The notes under the pieces were generated by a model. It was given only the letters and a program-made list of their open reading frames with translations, ran no database searches and was not told the origin of the DNA. Below are positions 1 to 7,766 of a DNA stretch of 64,000 nt, piece after piece (positions within the stretch are counted from its first letter, which is position 1; every line of letters starts with the position of its first letter). Origin of the DNA: Devosia ginsengisoli (GTDB taxonomy: Bacteria; Pseudomonadota; Alphaproteobacteria; Rhizobiales; Devosiaceae); the NCBI RefSeq assembly GCF_024707105.1, contig NZ_JANQAJ010000006.1, positions 372,001-436,000 on the forward strand, written 5' to 3'. Both the position numbers and the translations under genes were made by a program.

Positions 1-256
1 CGTTGGCCGTCAAGGCAGCATAGGTGCTTTCGATGTCCTGGCAGCGGAACGAAATATGATTGATGCCGGGGTTTTCTTCACCGGTAACGGTGTGGATTTC
101 GAAGATCGGCTGGTTCTCGCCCGGGAGCTGCAGCTCTGCCGAGCGCCCGTGATGTTCCGTCCAGCGCAGCAGCTTGAAGCCCATTTTCTGGTAGAATTCC
201 ACGAACTCCTCAGCGTCGCGTACGATCAACTCGATGTGGTCAATTCCTATGATCAC
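1..256 (-). CDS. VOC (glyoxalase/bleomycin-resistance) family protein, 3' end beyond window
   Basis: Read on the minus strand, a GTG start at 254-256 preceded by a strong ribosome site (GGAAGGAA, 7 nt upstream) opens a frame that stays open to base 1, giving 85 codons of the N-terminal half. It begins IIGIDHIELIVRDAEEFVEF and continues with FYQKMGF, the usual first beta-alpha unit of vicinal-oxygen-chelate proteins. The His of IDHIE and the Glu of PIFEIHTV are candidate metal ligands. NHISFRCQDIEST starts the second repeat. The substrate cannot be told from half a domain. The gene diverges from a GntR regulator with a palindromic operator between them, so it is probably that regulator's target. 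Confidence 0.75.
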   Translation of the reverse strand, partial: MIIGIDHIELIVRDAEEFVEFYQKMGFKLLRWTEHHGRSAELQLPGENQPIFEIHTVTGEENPGINHISFRCQDIESTYAALTAN

Positions 257-278
257 AGTTATATTCCTTCCAAACCTT

Positions 279-308
279 AGATTACCGATTGTCGACAATC
301 TGTAATCT
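279..308. promoter_or_regulatory. Near-perfect 30-bp palindrome, probable GntR/FCD operator
   Basis: The inner 14 bp GATTGTCGACAATC (287-300) is a perfect palindrome. It is flanked by AGATTAC (279-285) and its exact reverse complement GTAATCT (302-308), so only one pair of the 30-bp inverted repeat mismatches. TTGTNNACAA cores are typical for FadR-subfamily GntR regulators. The site lies between the divergent VOC and GntR starts and could control both. Confidence 0.7.
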
Positions 309-333
309 CAATGAGGGAACTATATGTGTCAAC

Positions 334-1005
334 ATGGAAAATGACGCTGTGAACGAACTCGCGCTAAAGCGGAATCCGTCGCTGGTTTCCCTGATCTACG
401 AGAAGCTGGAAAACATGATTCTCTCGGGCCAGCTTCGCTCCGGGGATCCGGTCAACGAACGGGCATTGAGCATGCAATTCGAGGTCAGCCGGGCCCCGAT
501 TCGCGAGGCCTGCCGCCGGCTCGAACAGGCCGGGCTGGTTTCCATTATCGATAACCGCGGCGCCTTCGTGCGCGAAGTCAGCAAGACCACGGCCACCGAG
601 GTCTATGACGTAGCCCGACTGCTATCCTCGGAAGCGGCGCGGCACGCGGTCGCCAATGTGACGGATGAGGAAGTACGCAAGCTCACGGCCATGGTTGAGC
701 ATATCGAGCGCGATGCCAATCGCGACGATCTGTCGAGCTATTACGCGCATAACGACCTATTCCACCTGGAATTGGTGAAGCTCGGGCGCAATGACAAATT
801 GGCGGAGCTTTATCGCTCGCTGAACAACGAGCTGACGCTCTATCGCCAGCGCGGCCTGCGCAGTTTTCCAGACTTTGAACGGTCGCTCGCGGCGCATCGA
901 TCGATCATCGAAGCCCTCGCCAGGCGGGATTCTGCCGCCTACCAGCAAGCCCTCGATGCCCACAGCACCAAGATGACGGAACGGCTGCTCAATCTCGGCG
1001 TATAG
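334..1005 (+). CDS. GntR family transcriptional regulator (FCD/FadR subfamily)
   Basis: A 223-residue DNA-binding regulator. The N-terminal winged helix-turn-helix covers roughly residues 10-75 and shows SGQLRSGDPVNERALSMQF followed by EVSRAPIREACRRLEQAGLV, the classic GntR recognition helix. An all-helical FCD effector domain follows, with HNDLFHLELVKLGRN and a late AAHRSIIEAL segment carrying the His residues that often hold a metal or acid ligand. The frame could begin at a TTG at 289, but that codon lies inside the palindromic operator, so the ATG at 334 is preferred; its ribosome site is weak. Likely autoregulatory and controlling the divergent VOC gene. The effector is unknown. Confidence 0.85.
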   Translation: MENDAVNELALKRNPSLVSLIYEKLENMILSGQLRSGDPVNERALSMQFEVSRAPIREACRRLEQAGLVSIIDNRGAFVREVSKTTATEVYDVARLLSSEAARHAVANVTDEEVRKLTAMVEHIERDANRDDLSSYYAHNDLFHLELVKLGRNDKLAELYRSLNNELTLYRQRGLRSFPDFERSLAAHRSIIEALARRDSAAYQQALDAHSTKMTERLLNLGV

Positions 1006-1112
1006 CCGATCGAGTCCTTCGGCTGTCCCAGAGGAGGGAGGACTGTCGGCGCTACCGTGATGCCGCCGGAAGGCCAATACCCTTATGCGGGCATGGCCTC
1101 CCGGCTCGTATC

Positions 1113-2540
1113 TCAATCCATCAGGACGACCTTGGTCTCCAGGAACTCGGCCATGCCGAAACGACCATATTCGCGGCCATTGCCGGATTTCTTGTAGCCG
1201 CCGAACGGCGCCTGCAGGTTCTGCGCGGGATAATTGACCGAGACCATGCCGGTGCGCAGCCGCTTCGCCACCGCCATGGCAGCATCGCGATCGCGGCCCT
1301 GCACATAGCCGGCCAGGCCGAATTCGGAATCATTGGCGATCTCGATTGCTTCATCCACATCGCGGTAGGTCTGCACAGCCAGAACCGGACCGAAGACTTC
1401 CTCATGCCCGATGGTCATGTCGTTGGTGACGCGGCCGAAGGCGGTCGGACGAACGAAATAACCACGGTTGAAACCTTCCGGCTGCCCGGCGCCGCCGCAG
1501 ATGAGGTCGGCCCCTTCCCGAATGGCGGTGGCGATGAAGGTCTGGATGCGCTGGTACTGGGCCGCGTTTGCAACCGGACCCAGCACGGTATCGGGATCGG
1601 AGGGCAGGCCTATCGGCACTTTGGCGGCGCTGTCGCGAATGATCGCCGCGACCTCGTCATAGCGCGCCTCGGGCACCAGCATGCGCGATGGCGCATTGCA
1701 GGACTGTCCGGCATTGGTGCACATGGTCAGGAAGCCGCGCTTCACCACGGTTGCGAAATCGGCATCCGGGAGAAGGATATTCGCCGATTTGCCGCCCAGT
1801 TCCAGCGCCACGCGCTTGACTGTGGGGGCCGCATCGGTGCTGACGGCAATGCCGGCGCGGGTCGAGCCGGTGAACGACATCATGTCTATGTCCGGATGGC
1901 GGGACATGGCGCTACCGACCCCGGCGCCATCGCCATGCACCATGTTGAAGACACCGGGAGGCACGCCGGCCTCTTCGAGGATTTCGGCCAGAATGATGGC
2001 GTTGAGCGGAGCCACCTCGCTGGGCTTGAAGACGATGGTGCAGCCCGTGGCCAGGGCCGGCGCCACCTTCACCGCGATCTGGTTCAGCGGCCAGTTCCAG
2101 GGCGTAATCAATCCGGCCACGCCAATAGGTTCATAGAGCACCAGGCCATTGCCGACGCGCTCTTCGAAGGCATAGCTTTTCAGGGCCTCGATCGCGGCCA
2201 GGAAATGATCACCACCGCGCGGCGCCTGCAATGAGCGCGACAGCGAGATCGGCGTTCCCATTTCACGGGAGAGCACCTCGGCAATCTCGTCCTGCCTGGT
2301 GCGATAGACCTCGACGATCCGCTCCAGCAGGGCCAACCGCTCGGACACGCTGGTCGCGGCATAGGCGGGGAAAGCGGCGCGGGCCGCCGCCACCGCCCTG
2401 TCCACATCCTCGGAATTGCCGGCGGGGACGCGCGCAAAGGCTTCACCGCTGGCCGGATCGACCACCTCGATATGCCCCTGGCCCGACGACGCCTGCCATT
2501 GGCCGGCAATGTAATGCTGGTGCTCCCGCTCGGATTTCAT
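1113..2540 (-). CDS. NAD(P)-dependent aldehyde dehydrogenase
   Basis: A 475-residue aldehyde dehydrogenase that oxidises an aldehyde to the acid with NAD(P)+ in the cytoplasm. Family marks are all present: the substrate-path motif TPWNWPLNQ near residue 145, VFKPSE near 170, FTGSTRAG near 224, the general-base segment ELGGKSAN near 246, and the catalytic cysteine in NAGQSCNAPSRM near 280. The C-terminus has PFGGYKKSGNGREYG. It is the last gene of the leftward operon that includes two ABC permeases, starting 4 nt after the small gene upstream. Together with the HpcH-type aldolase at 6985 it suggests a route in which an aldol cleavage yields pyruvate plus a short aldehyde that this enzyme oxidises. 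The exact aldehyde is not evident. Confidence 0.9.
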   Translation of the reverse strand: MKSEREHQHYIAGQWQASSGQGHIEVVDPASGEAFARVPAGNSEDVDRAVAAARAAFPAYAATSVSERLALLERIVEVYRTRQDEIAEVLSREMGTPISLSRSLQAPRGGDHFLAAIEALKSYAFEERVGNGLVLYEPIGVAGLITPWNWPLNQIAVKVAPALATGCTIVFKPSEVAPLNAIILAEILEEAGVPPGVFNMVHGDGAGVGSAMSRHPDIDMMSFTGSTRAGIAVSTDAAPTVKRVALELGGKSANILLPDADFATVVKRGFLTMCTNAGQSCNAPSRMLVPEARYDEVAAIIRDSAAKVPIGLPSDPDTVLGPVANAAQYQRIQTFIATAIREGADLICGGAGQPEGFNRGYFVRPTAFGRVTNDMTIGHEEVFGPVLAVQTYRDVDEAIEIANDSEFGLAGYVQGRDRDAAMAVAKRLRTGMVSVNYPAQNLQAPFGGYKKSGNGREYGRFGMAEFLETKVVLMD

Positions 2541-2543
2541 GCT

Positions 2544-2869
2544 CTAGCCCTTCAGCGCAATGGTCACGAGAAAGGCCCGTTCGACACCCTCAGGCAGGTC
2601 CACCCGCAGGCGGATGAAATGGCCGAATTCGCGCAGGCGAATGAAGGACAAGGCATCACCGGGCAACAGGTCGAGCGTGCTGCCCTCGTCGCACCAGCGG
2701 ATGCCATCGGGGAAACCTGCACATGGGCCTTGCCCTGCTGGTCTCCCTCATCAAGGCCGCGCGCAAAGAGCTGCGCCTCCAGGGCCCAGCCGGCTTCATA
2801 GGGTTCGCTGACGTCATCCAGCCGCCAGGCCTCTCCGCGGGTCAGGGTTGCGACGGTTGAAGTCAGCAT
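2544..2869 (-). pseudogene. Small uncharacterised protein gene with a -1 frameshift
   Basis: The minus strand reads MLTSTVATLTRGEAWRLDD onward to KAHVQVSP, then changes character. Adding one G to the plus-strand GGGG run at 2709-2712 restores a frame with DGIRWCDEGSTL and LREFGHFIRLRVDLPEGV, ending at the TAG at 2544-2546. The repaired product is 108 residues with no signal peptide. Its ATG (2867-2869) overlaps the stop of the upstream gene as TGATG, showing translational coupling. I do not recognise the family; the beta-rich pattern could be a small sandwich domain. The lost base may be a sequencing error. Confidence 0.55.
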
Positions 2870-3723
2870 CAGAAGTCTCCGGAAAGCAGGACGGAATCGA
2901 CGAAAAGGAAGGAGCGCTTGTCGCTGTCGGTTTCGACGAAGAAGCCGATATTGAGCATGCAATCGAGGTTGGCCCAGGGCTCCATGCGCATCACGCCCAT
3001 GCCCGATACGTCGAATTCACGGTCGTTGAACTGGAAGCTGGTGAAGCTCATGTCGCGCAAGTCGACGCCGACCTTGAGATATTGCCAGTTCATCTTGGTG
3101 GGCAATTCGTTGTAGCAGGTGTCCTGCCGGCCATCGGGCACATCCTCCCAGCCATGGGGGTAGAGATGCTGCAGCGAGCGCGTGCGGGCGGAGGAAGAGA
3201 CGACATTGTCGTCGGCCGTCTGCTGCTTGAACTGCCAAGTATGCTTGAGCTCGCCATCGAGGCAGTTGAGAAAGCGCAGATGCGGCAGGCCGCGATATTG
3301 CCGCGATTGCAGGTCCATGAACATGCCGAAGGACCGCAGGTCCTCGATGGAAAGCACGGCCTCCGAGGGTTCCGGCTTGGCGGCGATATAGGCTTCGAGC
3401 TGGATGCGGCCCAGCTTGCGGAAGGTCATCCGCTTGAGCGCCAGGTTCATGGCGCCCTTGATCGGCCTTGTGGCGATCTTCATGGCATAGGGACCACTCA
3501 TCGCGCCATGCGAACCGCTGTCCCAGCCCACCGCGGTGGACAGCATCGGCTGGTTCATCGGCCGGAATACCGGCAGCATCTTGGTGAGGGAATCCTCGTA
3601 ATTGCCAATCAGGCCGATCCAGCCATTCAGCCCGGCACTGAACGTGTCATGGACCAGGATACGGCCCAGAGGATCGAACTTGTCCAGTTGGGGATCGGCG
3701 AAACGGTGCGGATAAGGCTGCAT
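2869..3723 (-). CDS. Conserved hypothetical protein (DUF6772-like) in a sugar ABC operon
   Basis: A 284-residue soluble protein without signal peptide. I chose the ATG at 3723 because AGGAG lies 6 nt upstream; the longer frame runs back into the permease gene. It starts MQPYPHRFADPQLDKFD, then RILVHDTFSAGLNGWIGLIG, and has many aromatic and beta-strand segments (HTWQFKQQ, NWQYLKVGVDL, FTSFQFNDREFDV, NIGFFVET). This looks like a beta-sandwich or jelly-roll of the kind seen in carbohydrate-binding or lyase proteins. From memory it resembles the DUF6772 group, which I cannot verify here. It lies 32 nt after the permease gene and is coupled to the small gene after it, so it probably handles the imported substrate. 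No function is assigned. Confidence 0.7.
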   Translation of the reverse strand: MQPYPHRFADPQLDKFDPLGRILVHDTFSAGLNGWIGLIGNYEDSLTKMLPVFRPMNQPMLSTAVGWDSGSHGAMSGPYAMKIATRPIKGAMNLALKRMTFRKLGRIQLEAYIAAKPEPSEAVLSIEDLRSFGMFMDLQSRQYRGLPHLRFLNCLDGELKHTWQFKQQTADDNVVSSSARTRSLQHLYPHGWEDVPDGRQDTCYNELPTKMNWQYLKVGVDLRDMSFTSFQFNDREFDVSGMGVMRMEPWANLDCMLNIGFFVETDSDKRSFLFVDSVLLSGDF

Positions 3724-3755
3724 CAAAAACTCCTGATTGGCCGGATGCATTGCGA

Positions 3756-4586
3756 TCAGCCCTTCACGGAACCGGCCATGAGACCGGCGACGAGGAACTT
3801 CTGGAAGAAGATGACCAGGGCGATGACGGGTGCGAGCTGCAGCGTTGCCGCGGCGAAAAGGACACCCCATTGGGTGCCGGCAACCGAGTCCATGATGTTG
3901 GACACGATCAGCGGCGCGGTAACGGCGCGCGTGCTCGAGAAGATGAAGGCGAAGAGATATTCGTTCCAGGCATAGACGAAGACAAAGATGCCACCGGCAA
4001 TCATGCCCGCTGTCGCCAGCGGCAGGATGATGCGCAGGAAGGTCTGGGTGGTGGAGGCGCCATCGACCCGCGCAGCTTCGTCCAGCGTGGGCGGAATCTG
4101 GTCGATGAAGACCTTCATCATCACCGAAAGCATGGAGACCCAGAAGGCCGAATAGAGGACGATCAGCAGGATATGGGTATCGCTGAGCTTGAGGGCGTCG
4201 GCGATGGGAAAGAGCGGCAGCGACACGACGATGGGTGGCACCAGGCGCACCAGGATCGCAAAGAAGGCGCTGGCCGCAAGCAGCCGACCGCGCTGCCGGG
4301 AATAGACATAGCCCGCCAGGGTGCTGGTGGTAACGGCGAGCGCCGTGGCTCCCAGCGCCACGATCAGGCTGTTGCCCATATTGGGCAGGAATTGCGGAAA
4401 GGTCGCGAAGAGCTGGGTGTAGTTGTCCAGCGTCACATCCAGATTGAAGCGCCGTGCCGGCGAGAAGATGTCGCGCTCCGGCCGGAACGAGCTGAGAACG
4501 ATCAGCAGGATGGGTCCCAGGGACCAGACACCGAGCATGCCGATGGCAAGGCCCCGCAGCAGCGTGGCGCGCAGATCAGTCTTCAT
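3756..4586 (-). CDS. Carbohydrate ABC transporter permease (MalG type)
   Basis: A 276-residue inner-membrane permease of a CUT1 sugar importer with about six transmembrane helices (for example GVWSLGPILLIVLSSF near the start and LAPVIALVIFFQKFLVAGL at the end). The cytoplasmic coupling motif DEAARVDGASTTQTFLRI, followed by ILPL, is the EAA loop that contacts the ATPase. The gene overlaps the upstream MalF-type permease by 11 nt, so the two form the usual heterodimer. The partner binding protein (5666) and ATPase (7767) are in the divergent operon. The substrate is probably a sugar or sugar acid, given the aldolase and aldehyde dehydrogenase nearby. Confidence 0.92.
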   Translation of the reverse strand: MKTDLRATLLRGLAIGMLGVWSLGPILLIVLSSFRPERDIFSPARRFNLDVTLDNYTQLFATFPQFLPNMGNSLIVALGATALAVTTSTLAGYVYSRQRGRLLAASAFFAILVRLVPPIVVSLPLFPIADALKLSDTHILLIVLYSAFWVSMLSVMMKVFIDQIPPTLDEAARVDGASTTQTFLRIILPLATAGMIAGGIFVFVYAWNEYLFAFIFSSTRAVTAPLIVSNIMDSVAGTQWGVLFAAATLQLAPVIALVIFFQKFLVAGLMAGSVKG

Positions 4587-5472
4587 TGCGGAACCCCGAG
4601 CGATAGACGTGATAGACGTAGAAGGATGCGAGCAAGAGGGCGCCGAGAACCATCAGCCAGCCCGTGGCGGCGGCCATGCCGAATTCGTTGTAGCGGAAGG
4701 CATTTTTGTAGAGGTAGACCGCCATGACCTCGGTGGTGCGGGCCGGCCCGCCCTGGGTCAGCAACCAGACCTCGCTGAAAATGCGGAAGCCGAAAATGTA
4801 GCGGAAGATGATGGCGATCAGGATCGCCGGCATCAGAAGCGGCAGGGTGACGAGCCGGAAGCGCTGCCAGGGCCGCGCGCCATCGACCCGCGCCGCCTCG
4901 CCGAGGTCGGCGGGAATGGCGATCAGGGCCGCATAGATGAGCAGGAAGCTGAACGGCAGGTGCAGCCAGACGCCGATCATCGATACCAGCACCAATGCTT
5001 CGATGGGATTGGTGGCCCAGTTGGGCACGTAACCCAGAGCCGAAAACAGGCCGGTCAGGATGCCGATATCGGGCTCGAGCATGAAGCGCCATGCGAGCAC
5101 GGCCACCACTTCGCTGACGGCGTAAGGCGCCAGGATCATGGCCATGAGCACGCCCCGGCCGCGCTTGACGCTCTGGAACAGCAGGGCCACGCCAATGCTG
5201 AGGATGATCTCAACATAGACCACGATATTGACCACGATCAGCGTATTGACCAGCGAGCGCCAGAATGTGGGATCCGACAGGATAGCCGCGTAATTGGCCC
5301 AGCCGACAAATTCGGGGGCCGCGCCATAGCTCGATTCCGTGAAGCTCAGCCACAGCACATAGAGAGACGGCAATGCCAGAACCAGGATGAGCTGGAGCTG
5401 CATCGGCGCCAGCATCAGCAAGCCCCCGAAGCGCCTGCGCTGCGCGGCTATTCCCATCGCTTTACCCACCAC
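4576..5472 (-). CDS. Sugar ABC transporter permease (MalF type)
   Basis: A 298-residue membrane protein, first gene of the leftward operon. Transmembrane segments are clear: LMLAPMQLQLILVLALPSLY near residue 18, LVLVSMIGVWLHLPFSFLL near 165 and GWLMVLGALLLASFYVYHVY at the end. The coupling loop reads GEAARVDGARPWQRFRLVTL. Overlap of 11 nt with the MalG-type gene indicates coupled translation. A 17-bp operator-like site lies 9-25 bp upstream of its start codon at 5481-5497. The transport direction is import, from the CUT1 architecture and the presence of a periplasmic binding protein in the same regulon. Confidence 0.92.
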   Translation of the reverse strand: MVGKAMGIAAQRRRFGGLLMLAPMQLQLILVLALPSLYVLWLSFTESSYGAAPEFVGWANYAAILSDPTFWRSLVNTLIVVNIVVYVEIILSIGVALLFQSVKRGRGVLMAMILAPYAVSEVVAVLAWRFMLEPDIGILTGLFSALGYVPNWATNPIEALVLVSMIGVWLHLPFSFLLIYAALIAIPADLGEAARVDGARPWQRFRLVTLPLLMPAILIAIIFRYIFGFRIFSEVWLLTQGGPARTTEVMAVYLYKNAFRYNEFGMAAATGWLMVLGALLLASFYVYHVYRSGFRNED

Positions 5473-5480
5473 TTATCGCC

Positions 5481-5497
5481 AACATATAATATAGGTT
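5481..5497. promoter_or_regulatory. Operator-like site 1 of the divergent sugar regulon
   Basis: AACATATAATATAGGTT is a partial palindrome (AAC/GTT ends, TATA-TATA core). It matches the site at 5591-5607 at 13 of 17 positions. Its location immediately upstream of the permease start is suited to repression. The GntR regulator at 8899 is the best candidate binder. Confidence 0.6.
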
Positions 5498-5590
5498 AGA
5501 TTTTCAGATAACACGTCGCGGCCAGATAACACAGGCCATTCCGCTGAAATCGCGCCGAAACTAGCAAGGAAATTTGCAGAGTCAACACTT

Positions 5591-5607
5591 GACTTATGAT
5601 ATAAGTT
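5591..5607. promoter_or_regulatory. Operator-like site 2 of the divergent sugar regulon
   Basis: GACTTATGATATAAGTT has perfect ACTTAT/ATAAGT arms around GAT and matches site 1. It lies 59-75 bp upstream of the binding-protein start at 5666. A/T-rich palindromes of this form fit FadR-type GntR regulators. Confidence 0.6.
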
Positions 5608-5665
5608 GGCATTCTCTGCGGCTCGCATGACCAACGCGGTCCAGCCGCCAGGGAGGAATTCGGCA

Positions 5666-6931
5666 ATGACAAGACGCAGGGCTTACGCCACCACATTGAT
5701 CGCGGCGGGCGCCGCACTCGCCAGCACAATGGCAATTCAGGCTGCGGACCTGACGGTGCTGACCCATGCCGCCATTCAGGGATCCGTCACGGGCACCAGC
5801 GGCACCGGTGGAGATGTCCTGGCGGGCTGGCAGCAGGAAAATGACGTCAACCTCAACTGGATTACGGCCGATATCGCGCCGCTGCATGATCGCCTGATGC
5901 GGGAAACCAGCCTCTCGTCTACCAGTATCGATGTCGGGTTTATCCTCGATTCCTATGCCACGCAGGCGGCTTTGTCCGGCTTCGAACCGCTCGATGACTG
6001 CCTTGCCGGTCTAGACCTCAGCGATATTCCGCAGACCTTCCTCGACCAGGTGCGCCAGGACGGCCAGTTGAAGGCCCTGCCCATCCGCCACGCAACCACG
6101 GCTTTGCACTACAACAAGGCGCTGCTGGCCGAGCATGGCATCGACGCGCTGCCCGACACGTTCGAAGGCCTGATCGAGGTCGCCAAGACGCTCAGCGGCA
6201 AATCGGACGATGGCACGCCGGTCTATGGGCTTTCGATCGACGGCACCAATGCGGGCGGTACCTACAACCTGCTGATGGCCTATGGCGCGACGCTGACCGA
6301 CGCCCAGGGGCAGCCTTCGACCGATGTCGAGGCGCTGACCAATGCCTATGCGGCGCTGGCGGACCTCTATGCGGCGGGCGCCCTACCCTCCAACTTTACC
6401 GCCATGGGCATCGACCAGATCACCCAAGGCGTCTGGCAGGGCCGCATCGCCATGGCGGTGCAGCCCTTCAACCGCTACCTTACCTATAACGATGCCTCGA
6501 AATCCGACTATGCGGGCCAGGTCGATGTGGCTGCCTTCCCGGCCGCCGAGGGACAACCCTCTCCCTATGTGGCCCGCACCACGGTATGGTCGGCAGTGAT
6601 CCCGGCGAATAGCCAGAACAAGGAGCTGGCCTGCGACTTCGTTCGGCAACTCGCCGATCCGGAAAATGTCGTGCTGATGACGCTCAACGGCAACGGGCCG
6701 GTGCGCACCGATGCCTATCTCGACCAGCGGGTCATCGACGCCATCCCCTATGCGCAGGCCGAACAGCAGGCGGTGCTGGGCGCCCAATTCGTTATCGCCC
6801 CCTTCGACCAGATCGGACGCGCGCAGGACATGTATCTGGAAAACATGCAGGCCGCCGCGCTGGGCCTCAAGACGCCGGAACAGGCGGCAGCCGATACGCT
6901 GGCTGCCATTGTCGAGGCGACGAGCAACTGA
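5666..6931 (+). CDS. Extracellular solute-binding protein of a sugar ABC importer
   Basis: A 421-residue periplasmic binding protein (family 1). The ATG at 5666 is chosen because GGGAGGAA precedes it and a good signal peptide follows at once: basic MTRRR, a hydrophobic stretch and cleavage near IQA-ADL. A longer frame from 5606 would overlap the operator region. The mature protein has the usual two-lobe pattern, for example LKALPIRHATTALHYNKALL near residue 125, GVWQGRIAMAVQPFNR in the middle, and VARTTVWSAVIPANSQN before the C-terminal lobe. It is the first gene of the rightward operon and is followed by a hairpin and then the aldolase. It delivers substrate to the permease pair at 3756-5472. 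Confidence 0.9.
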   Translation: MTRRRAYATTLIAAGAALASTMAIQAADLTVLTHAAIQGSVTGTSGTGGDVLAGWQQENDVNLNWITADIAPLHDRLMRETSLSSTSIDVGFILDSYATQAALSGFEPLDDCLAGLDLSDIPQTFLDQVRQDGQLKALPIRHATTALHYNKALLAEHGIDALPDTFEGLIEVAKTLSGKSDDGTPVYGLSIDGTNAGGTYNLLMAYGATLTDAQGQPSTDVEALTNAYAALADLYAAGALPSNFTAMGIDQITQGVWQGRIAMAVQPFNRYLTYNDASKSDYAGQVDVAAFPAAEGQPSPYVARTTVWSAVIPANSQNKELACDFVRQLADPENVVLMTLNGNGPVRTDAYLDQRVIDAIPYAQAEQQAVLGAQFVIAPFDQIGRAQDMYLENMQAAALGLKTPEQAAADTLAAIVEATSN

Positions 6932-6936
6932 AGAAA

Positions 6937-6960
6937 AGCGGGCCTGGCAACGGGCCCGCT
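6937..6960 (+). terminator. Intercistronic stem-loop after the binding-protein gene
   Basis: AGCGGGCC (6937-6944) and GGCCCGCT (6953-6960) form a perfect 8-bp G/C stem with an 8-nt loop. There is no T tract, so it is more likely a partial terminator or an mRNA-stabilising hairpin that keeps binding-protein levels above those of the downstream genes. Confidence 0.6.
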
Positions 6961-6984
6961 CCCACCTAAGGACAGAGATTTTCC

Positions 6985-7743
6985 ATGGCAGACCTGCGCG
7001 CTATCTGGGCAAACGGCGGCACCGTTCTCAACTCGTTCATCAACCTGCCCGGCAGCTTTGCGACCGAGGTCATGGCCTGCGCAGGCTTCGACAGCCTCAC
7101 ACTCGATCTGCAGCATGGCATGGTGGAGTTCGCCGACGCCATTCCGGCCTTCCAGGCGATGAATGGGTGGGATGTTGCACCTCTGGCGCGCATTCCCGCC
7201 ATCGGTTCGCCCCTGACCGGCAAATTGCTCGATGCGGGCGCTGCGGGCCTGATCTGCCCGATGATCGAAACCGCCGCTGATGTGCGCCGCTTCGTGGCGG
7301 ACAGCCTCTACCCGCCGGATGGCCATCGCAGTAATGGCGCCACGCGTGCCGTCTTGCGCCACCAGCCGGGCATGTATCAGAAAAGCGCCAATGACGACGT
7401 GATCCTGCTGCCGATGATCGAGACGGCAGCGGCCCTGCGCAATGTCGAGGAAATCGCGGCCGTGCCCGGCATAGCCGGACTCTATCTGGGCCCAACGGAC
7501 CTGGCCTTCACCCTGGGCCTGGAACCCAAGGGCGACAATACCACGCCCCAGCTCATGCAGGCCTATGCCGATGTCATAGCCGCCGCTAATCGCAACGGCA
7601 TCATTGCGGCGCTGCATTGCGGCACGCCCGAATTCGCCCGGCGAGCCGTGGAGATGGGCTTCCGCATGGTGACCATCACAGCGGATAGCGGATTGCTGCT
7701 CAATGCGGCGCGCCATGCCGTAGCCAGCTTCCGCGCAGCGTAG
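6985..7743 (+). CDS. HpcH/HpaI family aldolase
   Basis: A 252-residue class II (metal-dependent) aldolase of the 2-keto-3-deoxy-sugar-acid / 4-hydroxy-2-oxoheptanedioate type, a TIM barrel that releases pyruvate and an aldehyde. Visible motifs are LTLDLQHGMVEF (catalytic His-containing loop, near residue 43), PLARIPAI (Arg that holds pyruvate), LICPMIETAADVR and LLPMIETAAALRN (metal-binding Glu), and GLYLGPTDLAF (metal-binding Asp). The start has AAGGACAG upstream. It lies in an operon with a binding protein, an ATPase and a GntR regulator, and an aldehyde dehydrogenase occurs in the opposing operon, so the pathway probably cleaves a keto-deoxy acid made from the imported compound. The dehydratase step is not encoded here. 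Confidence 0.88.
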   Translation: MADLRAIWANGGTVLNSFINLPGSFATEVMACAGFDSLTLDLQHGMVEFADAIPAFQAMNGWDVAPLARIPAIGSPLTGKLLDAGAAGLICPMIETAADVRRFVADSLYPPDGHRSNGATRAVLRHQPGMYQKSANDDVILLPMIETAAALRNVEEIAAVPGIAGLYLGPTDLAFTLGLEPKGDNTTPQLMQAYADVIAAANRNGIIAALHCGTPEFARRAVEMGFRMVTITADSGLLLNAARHAVASFRAA

Positions 7744-7766
7744 TCACTCAAGCAGGAAAGACCCCA

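Noticed and set aside
1006-1112. Terminator between the convergent GntR and aldehyde dehydrogenase genes
   Set aside because: No stem longer than a few base pairs and no T tract could be found by eye.
3750-5499. Two long plus-strand frames (3750-4727 and 4423-5499) opposite the permeases
   Set aside because: The products are charge-rich repeats of Arg, Asp, Gln and His, typical of antisense frames of membrane-protein genes; the minus strand has permease helices and coupling loops.
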